From contig JAEUWP010000586.1 in assembly GCA_018524725.1 (NCBI GenBank), forward strand, positions 172,132-236,131: a stretch of DNA of 64,000 nucleotides, read 5' to 3'. Both the position numbers and the translations under genes were made by a program. The DNA comes from Podaxis mareebaensis. Its lineage: Eukaryota; Basidiomycota; Agaricomycetes; Agaricales; Agaricaceae. A model generated the notes under the pieces. It saw only the letters and a program-made list of their open reading frames with translations. It was not told the origin of the DNA and made no database searches. Positions 34,649-47,271 of this stretch are shown piece after piece (the first letter of the stretch is position 1; every line of letters starts with the position of its first letter).

Positions 34649-37600
34649 GATTTGCCTCATATATCTTTTTCACCTTCTTTCGCTTTGTTTCCTTCTTTTC
34701 TGGGATGGATTGGGTGTCCGCTACTTTTCGCTTTCCGTTTTTGTTTTTTGAGCCGGACTCTGGGTTTTTGATCGTGTTGGTTATTTGTTCACACATTTGG
34801 CGGAGGCCAGGGGTGTTTTCGAAGCGCTTGCAGTTATCCAGCTCGCCCTTGAGAGATATCCATAGTTCTGCTTTCCAAATCACCGGAAGCTGCTCGGGAG
34901 CCTGGCGTTGTGTCAAGCGTAAAGCATTAATCGTGAACTTCAGGACCGTCTTGAACTGGGCCGAATTCAGGGTCGGTTTCTCACCACAAGCCGTGCTTGC
35001 AGCATGATGCAATTTTGCAACTAGCAGGGGCAGAAACGCAGTCCACTGCGATTTATGGTCGGGCTGTGGTACACTTAGTATGTGCTCGTCCGGGTTACGG
35101 TCAAAGTGATGCATACCATTGTTGAGATGATAGATACCAGGATATCCAGGCAATGGAATGCTTGGATCTGTCTGTGACCATTGAGGGCCCTATCCGAAAG
35201 ACTGAGTATATCTTCGCGGAGTTTCCACCCAGTTTCTCTATAGCGACGCAGAAATTCGTCAAAGAAGTCGGGGTGAAGGGCCGAGTTTTTCCTCATGCAA
35301 AAATCGGTTAGTGATGCACGATATGTTTCCAAGACGATGGCTTCGGCATCGAGACTAAGTAGCACTTTTGTCAAGTGGAGACTACATTGCCTGAATCCTG
35401 CAGACAGGCCAGGAACGCGGAGCCGCCGAGCGTAATTATGAATGTCCTGGAAAGTCCGGACCACAAGTTCTTTCGGTACATCCGAGAGTTGGTTGAGTTT
35501 CAGCGCTAGTCGGTTGCAGAAAATGCTTTTGGTCTTCTCCGAAAGATGTCGCTCGTCTGGACCTGTCCCAGCAATGAGGTCGACGAGGGGGGTGATAAAG
35601 CGAAGGACGAGAGGATTTGACGGTTGCTTCTTGATATAGGTGTCAACAAGATCGAGGACCCGGTTTTTGAAGTGTGTAGCCTCGCGCTGAGCGTCATCTA
35701 GGTGACGCAATTGAATTTCAAATTATAATGATTGGTCTGAACTCGAGAACATACGTTTTCCGGATCTCTTTTCGCTCGTCCGAGAACGGAAGACTTCTGC
35801 AAGTTGTTCATCAATTGCCATCATTTGCTCATCATCCATGAGTTCCTCATCTTCGCTGTCTGTATCTTCGGTTGCAGGTTCGATGCCGTTGACGCGTAAT
35901 GCTTGTTCAATCTTGTTACGGAGTGCAAGAGCCTCTTCATCGTCCATATCTTCATCGTCATCATCGTCACCTTCATTGCTTTCTTCCTCACTGCTTTCTT
36001 CCTCGTCCGTTTCTTCATCACCTTCCTCACTGCTCTCTCCAGCCATTTCTATATCTTTATCGTCACCTTCTTCACCTTCATCTGCAGTTGGGTCGCGCCG
36101 TTCTAATTGCTAAATGAGGTATCAGACACAATCTAGCCACTCGTTCTCTGGAACTCACTGTAAGAATGAGATCTACAGTGGACTCCTTTACAGAACCAGA
36201 AAGCAACGCGAAAACTTGATTTGCAGTAGTCCTGAGGTACGCAGTCGACTTCTCCAGGAACCCAATGATCGTATCCACGAGAATATCCACAGGTTCGTGA
36301 ACATTCTCGCCTTCGTTCATGTCATTCTCGACCGTCTCCTTCGATTCTTTCTTCTTCTTTTTCTTGCCTTCGGGGAACATACGTGCCGTTCCTTCGATGC
36401 AAGCCTTCGGGGTCAAGATCAGAACAATCTGCCTGAACGAAGAGAGTGTGGTACTGTCTACCTGCAAAGAATCACTGTCTATTTCCTCCAGATCATCTAG
36501 GCAATAATGCTGCAGCGTAGTCGCCAGCAGGAGAAATTCAGCTCCGCGGGCAGTTTCCCGCTGATCACCAGTGACCTAAAAGCAGAGTCGGTCAACCGTA
36601 AGTCATTTCAAGTCTGAATGGACCCACCTGTTGCAGCTTCTTCACAAGCTCCTGTGCCTTCTTGCGTAATTGTTGATCCTCTTCACCCACTTCAATCAGA
36701 ATGGAAACATGTTTGCTGTCGTTTTCTAACGTTGTTATTGTGTTCAAGACCTTAGATACCCAAAATTCTCCGTCCGAAGCAACTGCAGATGTTTTTACCG
36801 TCTTGTCACCTGTAGTACAGTTCAATAACCAAGGTATCGTGCACAATCGATAGACGAACCTGTTTTGATGAGGCTTGTGTGAGAGTTGAGCTCACTCAAA
36901 CAGCTTAGGAGACGGGTTCGGCAATTTTTCCGTAGCTCGTCTGAGAACGGCGGTTTTGCAACTGACCGAGCCTATTTGAAACGTGATTAATCATTAACCA
37001 TCGGTGAGATATTAGTCTTACAGCAACAATCGGGCTTTTAGAGGACTTTTTTTTGACGAGGAACAAGCCATGCACGACCAACCAGTCGAGAACAGAACGA
37101 ACCCATTCATCGTTTTTAGGTATAGTACCATTACGGACGAGGGCAAATAACTGTTCAATCGTCCATCGACGCTTATGATTTATCCCCTGAATAGCATCGC
37201 TGGATCAGGGCATGTCAAAACGCCGACTTCCTATGTGGAAAAGTGAGGAGAGCTCACCCCTCTGTGGCGTCAGTCTCATTCACCTGAGAGAAGAGCCATT
37301 GGATGTATTTCTGGATGCCAGCCGTGTCCAACGACGACACAACAGACCCGAGGGTTTTGGTTTTGGTTAGCTTATCGAAGTTCTGGCTCCCATGTACTCC
37401 TGTTAATTGAAGAATCAGGCTGAATCCCAAGTGGGGATTCTGCTTGACAAAAGCTTGAACTTCGGTGGCCTAACCAATAGTCAATAGAGCTTAACAACGG
37501 AAACGAACTCAAGCTTACAGTTTGCTGGGCAATTTTATGCAGGTATCCGTCGCGGTTGGAAAGATGGTTTATCCAAGATCTCATGAAGTTTTTGGTAAAA

Positions 37601-38871
37601 AGCATAGGCATATGCTCTTCGTCTATGCGACTGAGAGCCTTTTGGAAGACTTGGAAGCCCCAGTATTTGCGTTGTGGAGAGGACGTGGCGGAGAAGAGCG
37701 ACTCTAGCCAGAAGAAAATGAGATTCCAACTGCAGTAGGCGCGCAGACAGCTTTACCATCGACAACAATGCGGAAGAAATCCTGGAACGAGCCTTTTGGT
37801 GCACTGTTGGAGTTCGGCCCTGGCAGGTACTGGTCTAGAAGATACTGCCAAACGAAATGTAGTTGTGGCTTCCAGGATCCTCCACCAGATTTGGTTGACT
37901 CTTCACCATTCTCAACAACCGACTCCTAGTCGATGAGTTCATTTACGAGGAAATGCCAGGAAGATGATCACACACCTTCAGAATCTTTGCTAGAGTTTGC
38001 AGGTTTGCCGAACCCAAGAGGTCACCGTTCTTGAACGTTGGCGCAAAGAGCTTGGCCCAGTCCTTGTTCGGGTATAGCAATTGCATCTTCAAGGCAACAG
38101 CAATCCTTTCTGGGGACCAGATTTTGTATTCAACAAAGATCTGTCGTATGGTGGCCTCAACCGCGTCCACCTTCCAATCTACCTTTGCCTCGCGAAGTAC
38201 GTCAATTGCCAACAAGATTGCGAACCATGCACTCTCTCTGAGCCATGATTTCTTTTCCCCCAGAGCGATGAGTTGAGAAATGACGTTGTTGTAACCCTCC
38301 AACGATGAAATTTCAGCAGATGACGACGCGGACGCATGCAGTGACCCTTGGCGGACAACCAGACCCGACTGAATGACGGACATAAGCCCAAACAGGCGTG
38401 CAAATAACACATCCCGTTCTTCCTGACCAGTCATGGAACCTTGAGGTTTCGAACTGTCCGTAATAAGTGTGACAATCTGCGCGCACGTTACAGTATTGAG
38501 CCTTGACAAAAGCTACTCGAGTCAGCAGAAATTTCCAGTGCATATATCCACTCGAAGTAACACACCTCTGTCAAAGCAACAGCAAATCCCAACCGACTGC
38601 TTTCCCTGGGGCTCGCCAACCCCCTTATCAACCTCCGTATCGAATATGACACATCCTGAGCATTCAGTACATCCAAGCCATCCTCTTTGCCCTTCTGAGC
38701 GTGAGTCCCCTCTTCTTCATCCTCGTCGTCCGAATGAGATTGGGACTGCTGCTGAGGCACAAACTGGGCTTGAAATTGTTCGAGTGCACCAACAAGCTTC
38801 ACGGAGGCATCTAGACGTTCTTTCTTATCCGCAGATGAGAGGTGCCAGAAGAGGGCTAGAGTTGTACTCAT
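34641..38871 (-). CDS. POL5: POL5/MYBBP1A-family nucleolar protein
   Basis: Start at the ATG at 38871 (MSTTLALFWHLSSADKKERL) and stop at 34641, with many short exons. The N-terminal family signature is SYSIRRLIRGLASPRESSRL then GFAVALTEVC, followed by helical-repeat segments. Towards the C-terminus lies a long acidic block (Glu/Asp/Ser-rich, near 35850-36040), then EELMDDEQMMAIDEQLAEVF, the diagnostic post-acidic motif of Pol5/MYBBP1A. The tail is basic and nucleolar-like ([18 protein letters not shown]). Despite the historical name DNA polymerase phi/V, members work in rRNA production and 60S biogenesis. I did not fix every junction. The last eight coding nucleotides are antisense to the end of MSH3. 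Confidence 0.88.
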
Positions 38872-39292
38872 GAGCACAAATGGGCGAAGATGATCCTCGG
38901 GCAGACTTTTTTGTGAACATCATCAATTCATATTTTTCCAAGATTGATCGCATGACTCTTTGTACATGTTTGGGATAGAGGCTATCGACTTCGGATCAGA
39001 CCCAGGGGCGTGTATATCATTCAGGGCGCCTCGGCCAAGACTCACTCCATAGCGTTCATAGGAACGTGTCTTTACGCGTCGATTTCGGTCAATGTGCAGG
39101 TATATATAACACAAAGGCTGGCATGCAAAGCCGGCTCCTAGCATTAAATGAAATCTATAACATTAAGCATGGTACTAGGTATAAAAGTGCAAAATGGTGG
39201 TTGAAATCAACTTTACGGTAAATCGATGAGGATGAAGGTCTGCAAGATGGTCCGTAATAAAGCAATGTTATCTAATGAATCCACACCTGGGA
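38872..39292. other. Intergenic region upstream of POL5
   Basis: 421 bp between two minus-strand genes, holding the POL5 promoter and the 3' flank of the upstream gene. A TATATATAAC sequence on the plus strand near 39102-39110 is A/T-rich, but its role is unclear. Confidence 0.35.
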
Positions 39293-40252
39293 TTACTCCA
39301 GATGCACAAAATGTCCCTTGATGCCTAATCTGCACTTTTCACAGCCGGCGCGCGGTCCCATCGTAAACCGTTGCTTCCTTGGTGCCGGAACCTTTGGTGA
39401 AGAGGGCATAATTGTTTCCTGTGAACCCACATCCGAGTTCAGTGCCAAAGCCGAACTAGCGTGATGTTGAAGTTCCATGGGAGTCGGAGGTACAACATTG
39501 ATAGACGGGCCTATTACAGGATTCGAACCAAGTGATTGTTGCCGATGTTGCTGTTCGTGTTCAAGAAGGGGCGATGCCACTTGGAACGGAACATAGTCCG
39601 TTGAATTCACCGTGATGGAAGGTATCGGCGGTTGATCCAGTCCATGAGAGGCATTTGCGTTCGGCATCAGTTCTCCGGACGTAGATGATGCATATCTAGA
39701 CGTCTGTAAGAGTGGAAGCCGCGGTCTGTCTGTCTGGATATTGTGCTCCTGATGATTATGATCGGAGTATTCAACCATCTGGACCGTGAAGGGGTGAAAG
39801 GAAACAGCGGAAACAGCGAGGAATGAGCCGGTTTAACAGGGGCACGAAAAATGAAAACCTGAAGAGTTGCACGAACCATGTCCTGGTCCTTCTGTACCTG
39901 CTCTGTATCTTCATGATCCAACGAGAAGGTAGAACCCGCATAGATTGGGCTGTCAATGGTTAGACCTCCAGTCTGTTGGACCCAATCCTCGGATGAATGT
40001 CGACTGCTCCCTGTCGAGCTATCGCCAAAACGCCTTCGGACATTCAGTGGAGAATATGGATTAGGATGTCCTGCAGGCAATGAAAGTCTTTTCTGGAAAA
40101 GTTTAGGTGCAAGAGAAATCCGTGCATGATAAAGGCCTTACTGTAGGACGATCCTGAGGACTCGAAGGCTCAGGCGACCGCGCACGTTTAACAGAAGGCA
40201 CATACTGGCGATAAGAAGGGTGAGAGTGCGCGTCAACGTCCATATGAATCAT
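39293..40252 (-). CDS. Disordered protein with a conserved-looking C-terminal CxxC tail, unknown function
   Basis: Three exons are inferred, starting MIHMDVDAHSHPSYRQYVPS at 40252, then an exon opening KRLSLPAGHPNPYSPLNVRR, then one opening MVEYSDHNHQEHNIQTDRPR. Most of the protein is Ser/Pro/His/Gln-rich and probably disordered, with a basic KRARSP motif near the start. The last 30 residues are different in character: PRKQRFTMGPRAGCEKCRLG then IKGHFVHLE, a basic stretch followed by Cys-x2-Cys and His, which could be a small metal site or a DNA-binding tail. The donor of the second intron is GTTCGT, unusual but still GT. No family is recognised. Confidence 0.6.
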
Positions 40253-40517
40253 ATCTGAAGCTGTGGGTTTAACTTGCGCGAGGGGAAGTCAAGGTGCAAC
40301 AGGGCCTCAAGAGGACTTGTGACAGAAATGAATCGTTGCGTTTTTGATGATATGTACGTATGCATCAACGCGTGAGAGTGTCACACGGGCACTTGAATTG
40401 GCGTTCCAGTTCTTAGCAAAGGTAGTTCTGGGAGAGGGGGTAGTGGTGTATAAACAGAGATTTTATAGTAAGCGCCAGCAGGTCGACTAGTAGCTACACA
40501 ACGCGACAGAAAAGCCT

Positions 40518-43316
40518 TCATCCCTGCATGTTCAATCCCTCACGCGGTAATCTTGGTTCACCCTCAACGTACTCCTCGCCTGTCTCAGCTCGGAGAAGGT
40601 CGTTCAACCATGCACCATTGGGTTTGATCTTGATGCCACGGTGGTACATGACAGCCAGGTATAGCCAGGCCGCAGCATTTCCAACAGTGCCAACCTCGTC
40701 CGACACATGAGTCTTGGCATATTCGCTCATCGTCCGGTACAGACCCTCGTCGGTGTATAGGTCATAGAGATGTCCCGCGACAGCGTCATTGTCGCCGGGA
40801 GTAGTCAAGAAACCGGATTTGCCATGCACGATCTGGAGTGGGATGCCACCAGTTCTACAGGCAATCACGGGTTTTCCTGCGTGAAGAGCTTCTGAAACCT
40901 TGACTTCGAAGCCTTCACGAGTTGAAAGCTGGAGAGCGATCCTAGAGTTGGCCATTAAAGCGTTGAGCACTGTATGAAGGCGTCAAACACGTGGATTCCA
41001 CAAGATGCGCGAGAGACCCACGCTGATCACTGGGAGGCAGGCGCATAACAACAATGTCCTTCGCGAACTTGTTGTATTTGTCGGTGCCAATCAACTGCAT
41101 GACCTGATCATAGATGATGCTAGCATCTGGGTCATCGACTGCGCCATGACCGCAAATCAACAGCTGGGGATGTTCTTCGTCACTAAGATCAGGCGACTTC
41201 TCTTTGAGGAGGTGGCGGAATTTGACGTAAGAATCAATGACATTAGGGATACCTGGGCCATGGTGGATGAGATTCAGCAACTGAGCACGAAAGAGGTGAC
41301 CAACCCTTCGAAGGATCGAAACGTGCCACTTGGACGATATAGTCACGTTGAGGCCACTTGAGTTCGTTCATTTTCTCTTTGGCGCAGAGGCTGCGGAACT
41401 CTCCCATATAGTATTGGGAATCCCTGGAAGGGTATCAGTCGTGTCGCGACAGTCAACCGTGAATAAACTACACTGACCATGCATCTAGCTCCTTGTTCAA
41501 ACCATCCAACCAGTCGGTTGCAGCACCGAGAAGAGCAACCTTTTCGAGAGGAACGTCACTCGGAACGAATTTGCTCACAGGGTGGCCTGTAGCGAGGTTA
41601 ATGGGATACGACTTGAATCATCAATGTACATACTGATAAACAGGTCGGCTAACTGAATATTGTTCCAGAGGTACTTCCAGACTTCCTCTTGAGGTGATCC
41701 AGGAATGTGTACAAGGTCGCTTCGGATTTCGATGTGTGAACGATAGATTATCGGGAGCTCTGGTCTGACTTTCTTGATGAGGGGAATCAGGCCCGGCATC
41801 TGAGGATCATCTAGGGTAGAAGGGATCAGCGCCGGGTGTTAAGTCTAAGAATAGAACGCTGACCGATGAAAGCGACATCAACGCCTCCAGGAGCCAGAGG
41901 TCCACCTTCGGCCGTCCAACGTAAGCCGTTCTTAAGAATCCATGCGTCGAAAGCATCCTTAGCTTCTTGTGTGAGGCGAAGATCCGGTGGAGCAACGCCT
42001 TGGAGGATGTTGTGGTTGTTTTTGGTTGTTCGGAAAACGCTGGGAGACGGGTTGGGAACATACCTATATATATTGAATTGTGAGAAACGTGTCAATGCAA
42101 TTTGGCAAACGTACTCACCAAGCCACGTCCACATCAAGCGCAGTAAGGAAACGAATCAACGCGTGACGCATCTAGGGAGGTGAGATAAAACTCGGGCTGC
42201 GTGGATAGATGTTGGACTTACGAGAGCAACACCACCTTGGGATAAAAAAAGTCAACAATCATTTGGCATGCGCATCACGATGATCTCACCTCCTTGTGGG
42301 GTTGAGGAGAAGAAACCAATTTTCACTTTCTTTTCTCGGAGCTCATCTGCAAGTTTAATCACGGCGTTCCAAGTTCTAACCGAGAATATATCAAAATCTG
42401 ACAAAAATATGACGCAACAAATGCTGACCTAGCACCAACTGTCTTCTTATACTCATCGATGTCATCAATGAGGTGGATTCGGCCGGCATCATCGACCATG
42501 ACTTGATTACGAGGACCAATGCTCAAACGAGGGTTGTTTCCGGGACCAAAGTTCATAAGACACTTGCGAGCAGCTGAGTCAGCTTGCTCGTCCAATGTAC
42601 GTTGAATGGGAAGCCGTCCAGTGACACCAGTTTGCAGACCAGAAACCGCATTCAGATGGGCAGAATCCACGTACATCGTAGGCGTCTCAGTTCCTGAAGG
42701 AACATAAGAGCCTGTCGTGGATGAGATACGATGCTTGATATTTGGACGTGTTACGGAATCAGTATGGTACGGCTTAATGTTGAACACGAAAGGAACAATG
42801 TCCATATCAAGCCAGAGCCTGGTGCAGATATTGGGGGACTAGGCAACATGAGATGAGATCTGATAAGGAATTTGCATTGAAGACGGACCTCTCGCAAGAG
42901 CGTGAGCGTGATGCCGGCACCAAGGAATTTGCACAGATGCTCGATGGAGAACTTGCGGAGGACCTGGAGGACGTATTGCTCAATGGTTTTGGCATTCTTA
43001 TCCGGGGTGTTGGGGTTGTAGGGAACAGTCATCGACGTGAAATCGGTGCTGTAGACCGAGTCGTGGACCGAAACAGCGATCTCAAACTCCGTGTTGTTGT
43101 TGATGACAGCACCGGCGATACCTGTCCACATAGGCTAAAATCGTGATATGAAGGGTTAGATGGATAGATCTTCAAAAAAGACAGCGAGGAACGCACAGTG
43201 AGGCTGGAGAAAGTCGAGGTGACGCTGGGCTTCTGCTTAGCCGCGACGCTGGAAGAGAGCCTGCGTCGGACGGCCGCGGAAGGCACGGAGGAGAAAGGTT
43301 GGGAGAGATGAGCCAT
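40518..43316 (-). CDS. treP: Retaining trehalose phosphorylase (GT4 family)
   Basis: Start at 43316 (MAHLSQPFSSVPSAAVRRRL). Catalyses reversible phosphorolysis of trehalose to alpha-glucose 1-phosphate and glucose, as in mushroom enzymes and the Neurospora clock-controlled gene-9 family. Landmarks: WTGIAGAVINNNTEFEIAVS, KKVKIGFFSSTPQGGGVALM, RHALIRFLTALDVDVAWYVP, ILQGVAPPDLRLTQEAKDAF, PIIYRSHIEIRSDLVHIPGS, VARFDPSKGIPNVIDSYVKF and LLICGHGAVDDPDASIIYDQ. The GT4 sugar-nucleotide/phosphate site is STREGFEVKVSEALHAGKPV, in which the E-x7-E pair is intact. Length and motif order match full-length enzymes. A TATA box lies about 40 bp upstream of the ATG. The gene is divergent from the Brf1-like gene. 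Such enzymes support trehalose turnover in fungal stress and development. Confidence 0.92.
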
Positions 43317-44017
43317 GATGGATGGTTGGGAAAGAAAAGGATGGAGAAAGAGAATTTATAGGACCAAGATATGAGGGCGTGGCCCCAAAAGGACAAGGAT
43401 TGCAGGCGTGAACTCGGGCTGCCAAAGAAGGGGAGACTAGGGCGTGATTCACCCATCGAGTAATGGATCTCAACTGATTTCCTCTTTATTCCACTGGAAC
43501 TCCACTCTTGGTAAACCCTTCTCCTGGCATGGTCTGCCAAGGCTCCCAATATCCGCGCCAAACCCTGCTGGACGTCCAGATGCGCCAGAAATGTCCTATC
43601 ATGTCAAATCGCTGCCAATGACGGCAGGAGTCTCACTTCTGCAAAGCCACATGCCTGATCGTATTCCCTAGGACCCCGCAATTTTCACTGTCCATCTTGC
43701 TCGCCGTTTGATCTCCCTCGTGTTTCCGGACATCTTGAAGCGAATCCCTGCAATAAAACATGTCAAAGAGGCACGCTTCGTATCGAACCTGGCTTTTACC
43801 TTTTCTCATCCTGATGTGGATAGATCTCGCCGCCGCGACTTACTCCTTCAGGTCATTATTTACACGTGATAGTCACGTGATGCACGACCATATTCATTGT
43901 CGTCATGGTTCTTATTGTTTCTTGCTTCGCCACTGCTCAGTGCCCTATCTGCCTTGTCGACCGTTATCTTAATAGCACTCAGGGAGACATCTGTCGAACC
44001 CAACCCCCTTCTCTTTC
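43317..44017. promoter_or_regulatory. Divergent intergenic region, treP to Brf1-like
   Basis: 701 bp carrying the TATA-containing promoter of trehalose phosphorylase on the left and the promoter of the TFIIB-family gene on the right. CACGTGA occurs twice in quick succession (43863-43869 and 43874-43880), giving a palindromic E-box-like pair. No coding frame was recognised. Confidence 0.45.
43354..43360 (-). promoter_or_regulatory. TATA box of the trehalose phosphorylase gene
   Basis: TATAAAT on the minus strand about 40 bp upstream of the start codon. This spacing implies a very short 5' UTR and fits a strongly expressed, regulated metabolic gene. Confidence 0.5.
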
Positions 44018-45903
44018 ATGACTTCGAGATGTCCTGAATGTAATGGGTCCACAATTTGGGACGATTCTGTGGGTTCGGCCGTATGCAGCTCCTGCGGAAC
44101 CCTGACGGACCCCTCGCAATCAGTTCTAACCTCACAGTTTAGTTTCTCCGACGACCTGACTCGCTACGGCAGTAGCTTGGGCCCTAACCTAGGCAAACGT
44201 ACCCGCTCCTCGGGCTGGGCACTCGCGGACCAAAGCAAAGAAGCAAGAGATAAACGCAATTCGGTAGGTCACTTTCCGCTATCACAGACATAATTTGACT
44301 AACTTGCACAACTTTCTAGCTAGCAACACTCGAGCTCATTGAATCACTTGCAAGCTCGTTGAATGCCACCGGTTTATCACCGCGCGCCATGACTTTATTC
44401 CGTCAGGCCAAAGAAGCAATACAGTTTCGCTGGGGTCGGAAAGCGAAGCTGGTCGCCGGGACATGCCTTGCCGTCGCATTACGGGAGTCAAAAAGATCTG
44501 ATTGCCTTCGAGACATCGCATATCTTCTGGAGGAGCCGTTTTCGACACTCTCACGGACCTTCATCTCGGTTACAGGCACCCTCGGTCTCACTCTGAGTCG
44601 TGCGGAGTCAGTGTCTTTTATCCCGATACTCCAGCAGCACTTTTCCTCTCTTATGCAGGACACGTCGAATTCATTGCCTGCGAACCTGATACAGGAGCTG
44701 TCTTCCATTTCCCTACATGCAGTGAGTAACACTGCAACTTCTCTCAGCAATCTTCTGGCCCGAATCGGAGCCCAATCCGTAATCCAACATCCCACATCAT
44801 CTATTGCCTGCGCTATATATATGCTCTCCTTAGAATCGGAATTACGCACCACCATCAAGCAATTAGGGCTCCTTGCCCAGGTCCTGGGCGCTCGGCTAAA
44901 CGTTGGAAAGGGTGCTGTGATGGCATGTTATAAGGCTATCCAAGACGTACTTGCCTCCCTGGCTGACAATGTCCCTTGGCTTGACAAATACGAGGCCAAA
45001 AACGGCAGAGCAAAGGTGGCGAGGCGCAATATTGTTGCGCGCGCAACCAAAGATATCATCACGTTTTACGACGACTCCTGGAAAAAAACGAGGAAGCCCA
45101 CGTTCGATATCATTTGTGACGAAGGATCGCAATTTGACCAGCAGGAGATATCTGCCGATGACAGGGAAGAATGTAATGTTCCCCCGAAAAAACGGAAACT
45201 TGTGCATAAAGGAAAACAAGCGATTCAATTTCTCCTCGATCCGGTGACAGGGCCGATACCTAAATTCGAGTCATCACCACTGGAAACCACTGCCGTTTGC
45301 AAACCAATGCCACCTCAAGCGAATGGCGCTCTCTTATCATACTTCCTCTCGACAAATGCGACGTCACGAAAGCCTACTAGATTACAACTTTTGGCAGCGG
45401 CGCGTGGAGGAGCAGATGAAATTTCTGACGATGAGCTATTTGAAGACGGGGAACTGGAGAACTTGATGCGAAGTGAAGAAGAGATGAAAGTCATCGCCCA
45501 TATGTATGATTGGGGAAGGGAGAGCGACGTGCCAGATGAAGAAACTCGAGTCTCATTAAGGCCTCGGGTATCGGGCGAGCCGAAACCTGCACATCAAGAC
45601 GTTTCGTTGAAGGGCAGGCGTAGTCGTATCAACCTCGATGCACTAGCCAAGTTCTTGAACGACGACGATTCAAAAGAGGATGAACCCTTTACCGGATTAC
45701 TCGATACAGATCTCGACGTTTCGGTCGATGATTCCGAAGCCTCAGGGGACGAACCTGAATGCGACGCACTGCCACGACCGGATAACAGACTTTCTTCAAA
45801 GACTCCCGGTGAATTCGCCACCGACGCAGCTGTCATCGAAGACTGGCGACCGCCGTCCCCTGGAAATGATATTACCAATGAGTGGTACGAGGTTTATGAT
45901 TAA
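44018..45903 (+). CDS. BRF1: TFIIB-family factor, Brf1-like (RNA polymerase III TFIIIB)
   Basis: Two exons, 44018-44263 and 44320-45903, give 609 aa. The N-terminal zinc ribbon has Cys-x2-Cys twice (SRCPECNG at residues 3-10 and VCSSCG near residue 25). Two cyclin-like folds follow: SLNATGLSPRAMTLFRQAKE, LVAGTCLAVALRESKRSDCL, then SSIACAIYMLSLESELRTTI and LGLLAQVLGARLNVGKGAVM. A basic segment (PPKKRKLVHKGKQ) may be a nuclear signal. The C-terminal half is acidic and includes ISDDELFEDGELENLMRSEE, reminiscent of the Brf1 homology block that contacts TBP and Bdp1. The family is clear. The Brf1 assignment over other TFIIB paralogues is moderate because the cyclin repeats are divergent. Confidence 0.78.
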
Positions 45904-47271
45904 CTTCGGAATTTGCCGTGTTGTTAATCGCAAATATGTACTCATTCGCCTTCCTTTTACCTTGACAGCTCATTTGTCGGCTGATCACATCGATCACAAG
46001 CGGCAACGTCGTTCCTGAGTAGATGGTTTCTACGCTTTTCCTCTTGGAGGGGTGCCACTTCCAGTGAACCGGCTACACATCCAAGGTTGGGCTAAATCGA
46101 AAAATGGGGCTATCTTTTTCTGATAACGAACTACGCTTCTCTTCTTAAGCCTTTTTCTCCAGCATCAGAACGCATAGGATACGATCTGTAAGTCGCCTTT
46201 ACTACGGATTATAGCTAGGACGGTTATTAATACATCAATTTATTCAAAAATGTTTCAGCCTCCATTCTCCAGACAACTATCACCCATCTCGCACGTACTG
46301 TCCTCAACGTGGTATGAACTTCGGGGCTAACTTTGTTCCTCTGCACCCTGGTACAACTACCTTCAGCCTAATTACCTTAATCCTTGAGACCCTCCCAAGG
46401 CCGAATCTTTCCGAAATCGGGGTTAATTCTCCTGCAGGGTCTTAGCTTCTCCGCTGTTTGGGGATGCATCGATGATTAGCAAGGCTGAGCCACTCGGAAA
46501 ACGTGAAGGTTGGAAGGCGCGTGAGATGTACATGTCGGTTTTACACTGCAAAAGCCACTGGCGCCGTAGGGTGTTGTCCGGTAGTATTGTGAAGGAGGTA
46601 TGCGAATGATGTCTTGGAAATAACCTTGCAGAGAAGAAATCGATGTAATCTATGTTCCTGACGGCATCTGGTTTCGATTTCGCAACTGCCAGCATGCCTG
46701 GAAGGGCGGTGGTATGGACGCGCCCGCAAGTGAATACATGATTCACAAAGCTTCCGAACGCGTGGAAGCCGCGCTCGGGATTCTTCACAATTAGACCGTG
46801 AGGCGTGTATTGTCACTGTTTCGCGGTGTGCATGATTCCTTCACTTTCTGAAGTAGAGGAACACATCGATTTATCCAAAATGAGGAGAATAAAGTAATAA
46901 TGATGATTTCGTGCGCGCAGGAGGCAAGTCATATGAAGCCCAGGAGAGGTCGGTGATTGACACGCCTCGTGGTTGTCTAAACCTTCGAACACTGATGACA
47001 TCGATGACATTTGTCTTCTCTAAGAAGCACTTCTATCAAGATGGCCCTCCTCGTCATACACTCAATCCCGTATCAGTTGGCGTTGATTCCTCAAGAATCG
47101 AGACATTAAGAAATTCTATCAAGTGATTGGAGCGTTGATTTCATTCATTGGGTTGATGGAACGACGTCAGAGGTAGATATAGATAGCTAGAAATGCAAGT
47201 GCGACAAGACAACGAGGACAGAGGGTATATCGTACAGGGTATAACGCGAAAACTATAATCTAGGATAGCGA
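45904..47271. other. Convergent intergenic region, no firm gene
   Basis: 1.37 kb between the Brf1-like gene and the F-box gene. The longest open stretch (minus strand, about 46423-46788) has no recognised motif or splice partners. It could be an orphan or decayed gene, but I cannot support it. Confidence 0.4.

Noticed and set aside
39515..39530. GGTTCGAATCC (tRNA B-box consensus) on the minus strand
   Set aside because: It sits inside a coding exon (SLGSNPVIG) with no A-box, stems or terminator around it.
46423..46816. Open frames on the minus strand of about 120 and 90 codons between the Brf1-like and F-box genes
   Set aside because: No motif, no splice partner and no clear start context. 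The two overlapping frames are equally plausible and neither resembles a known protein.
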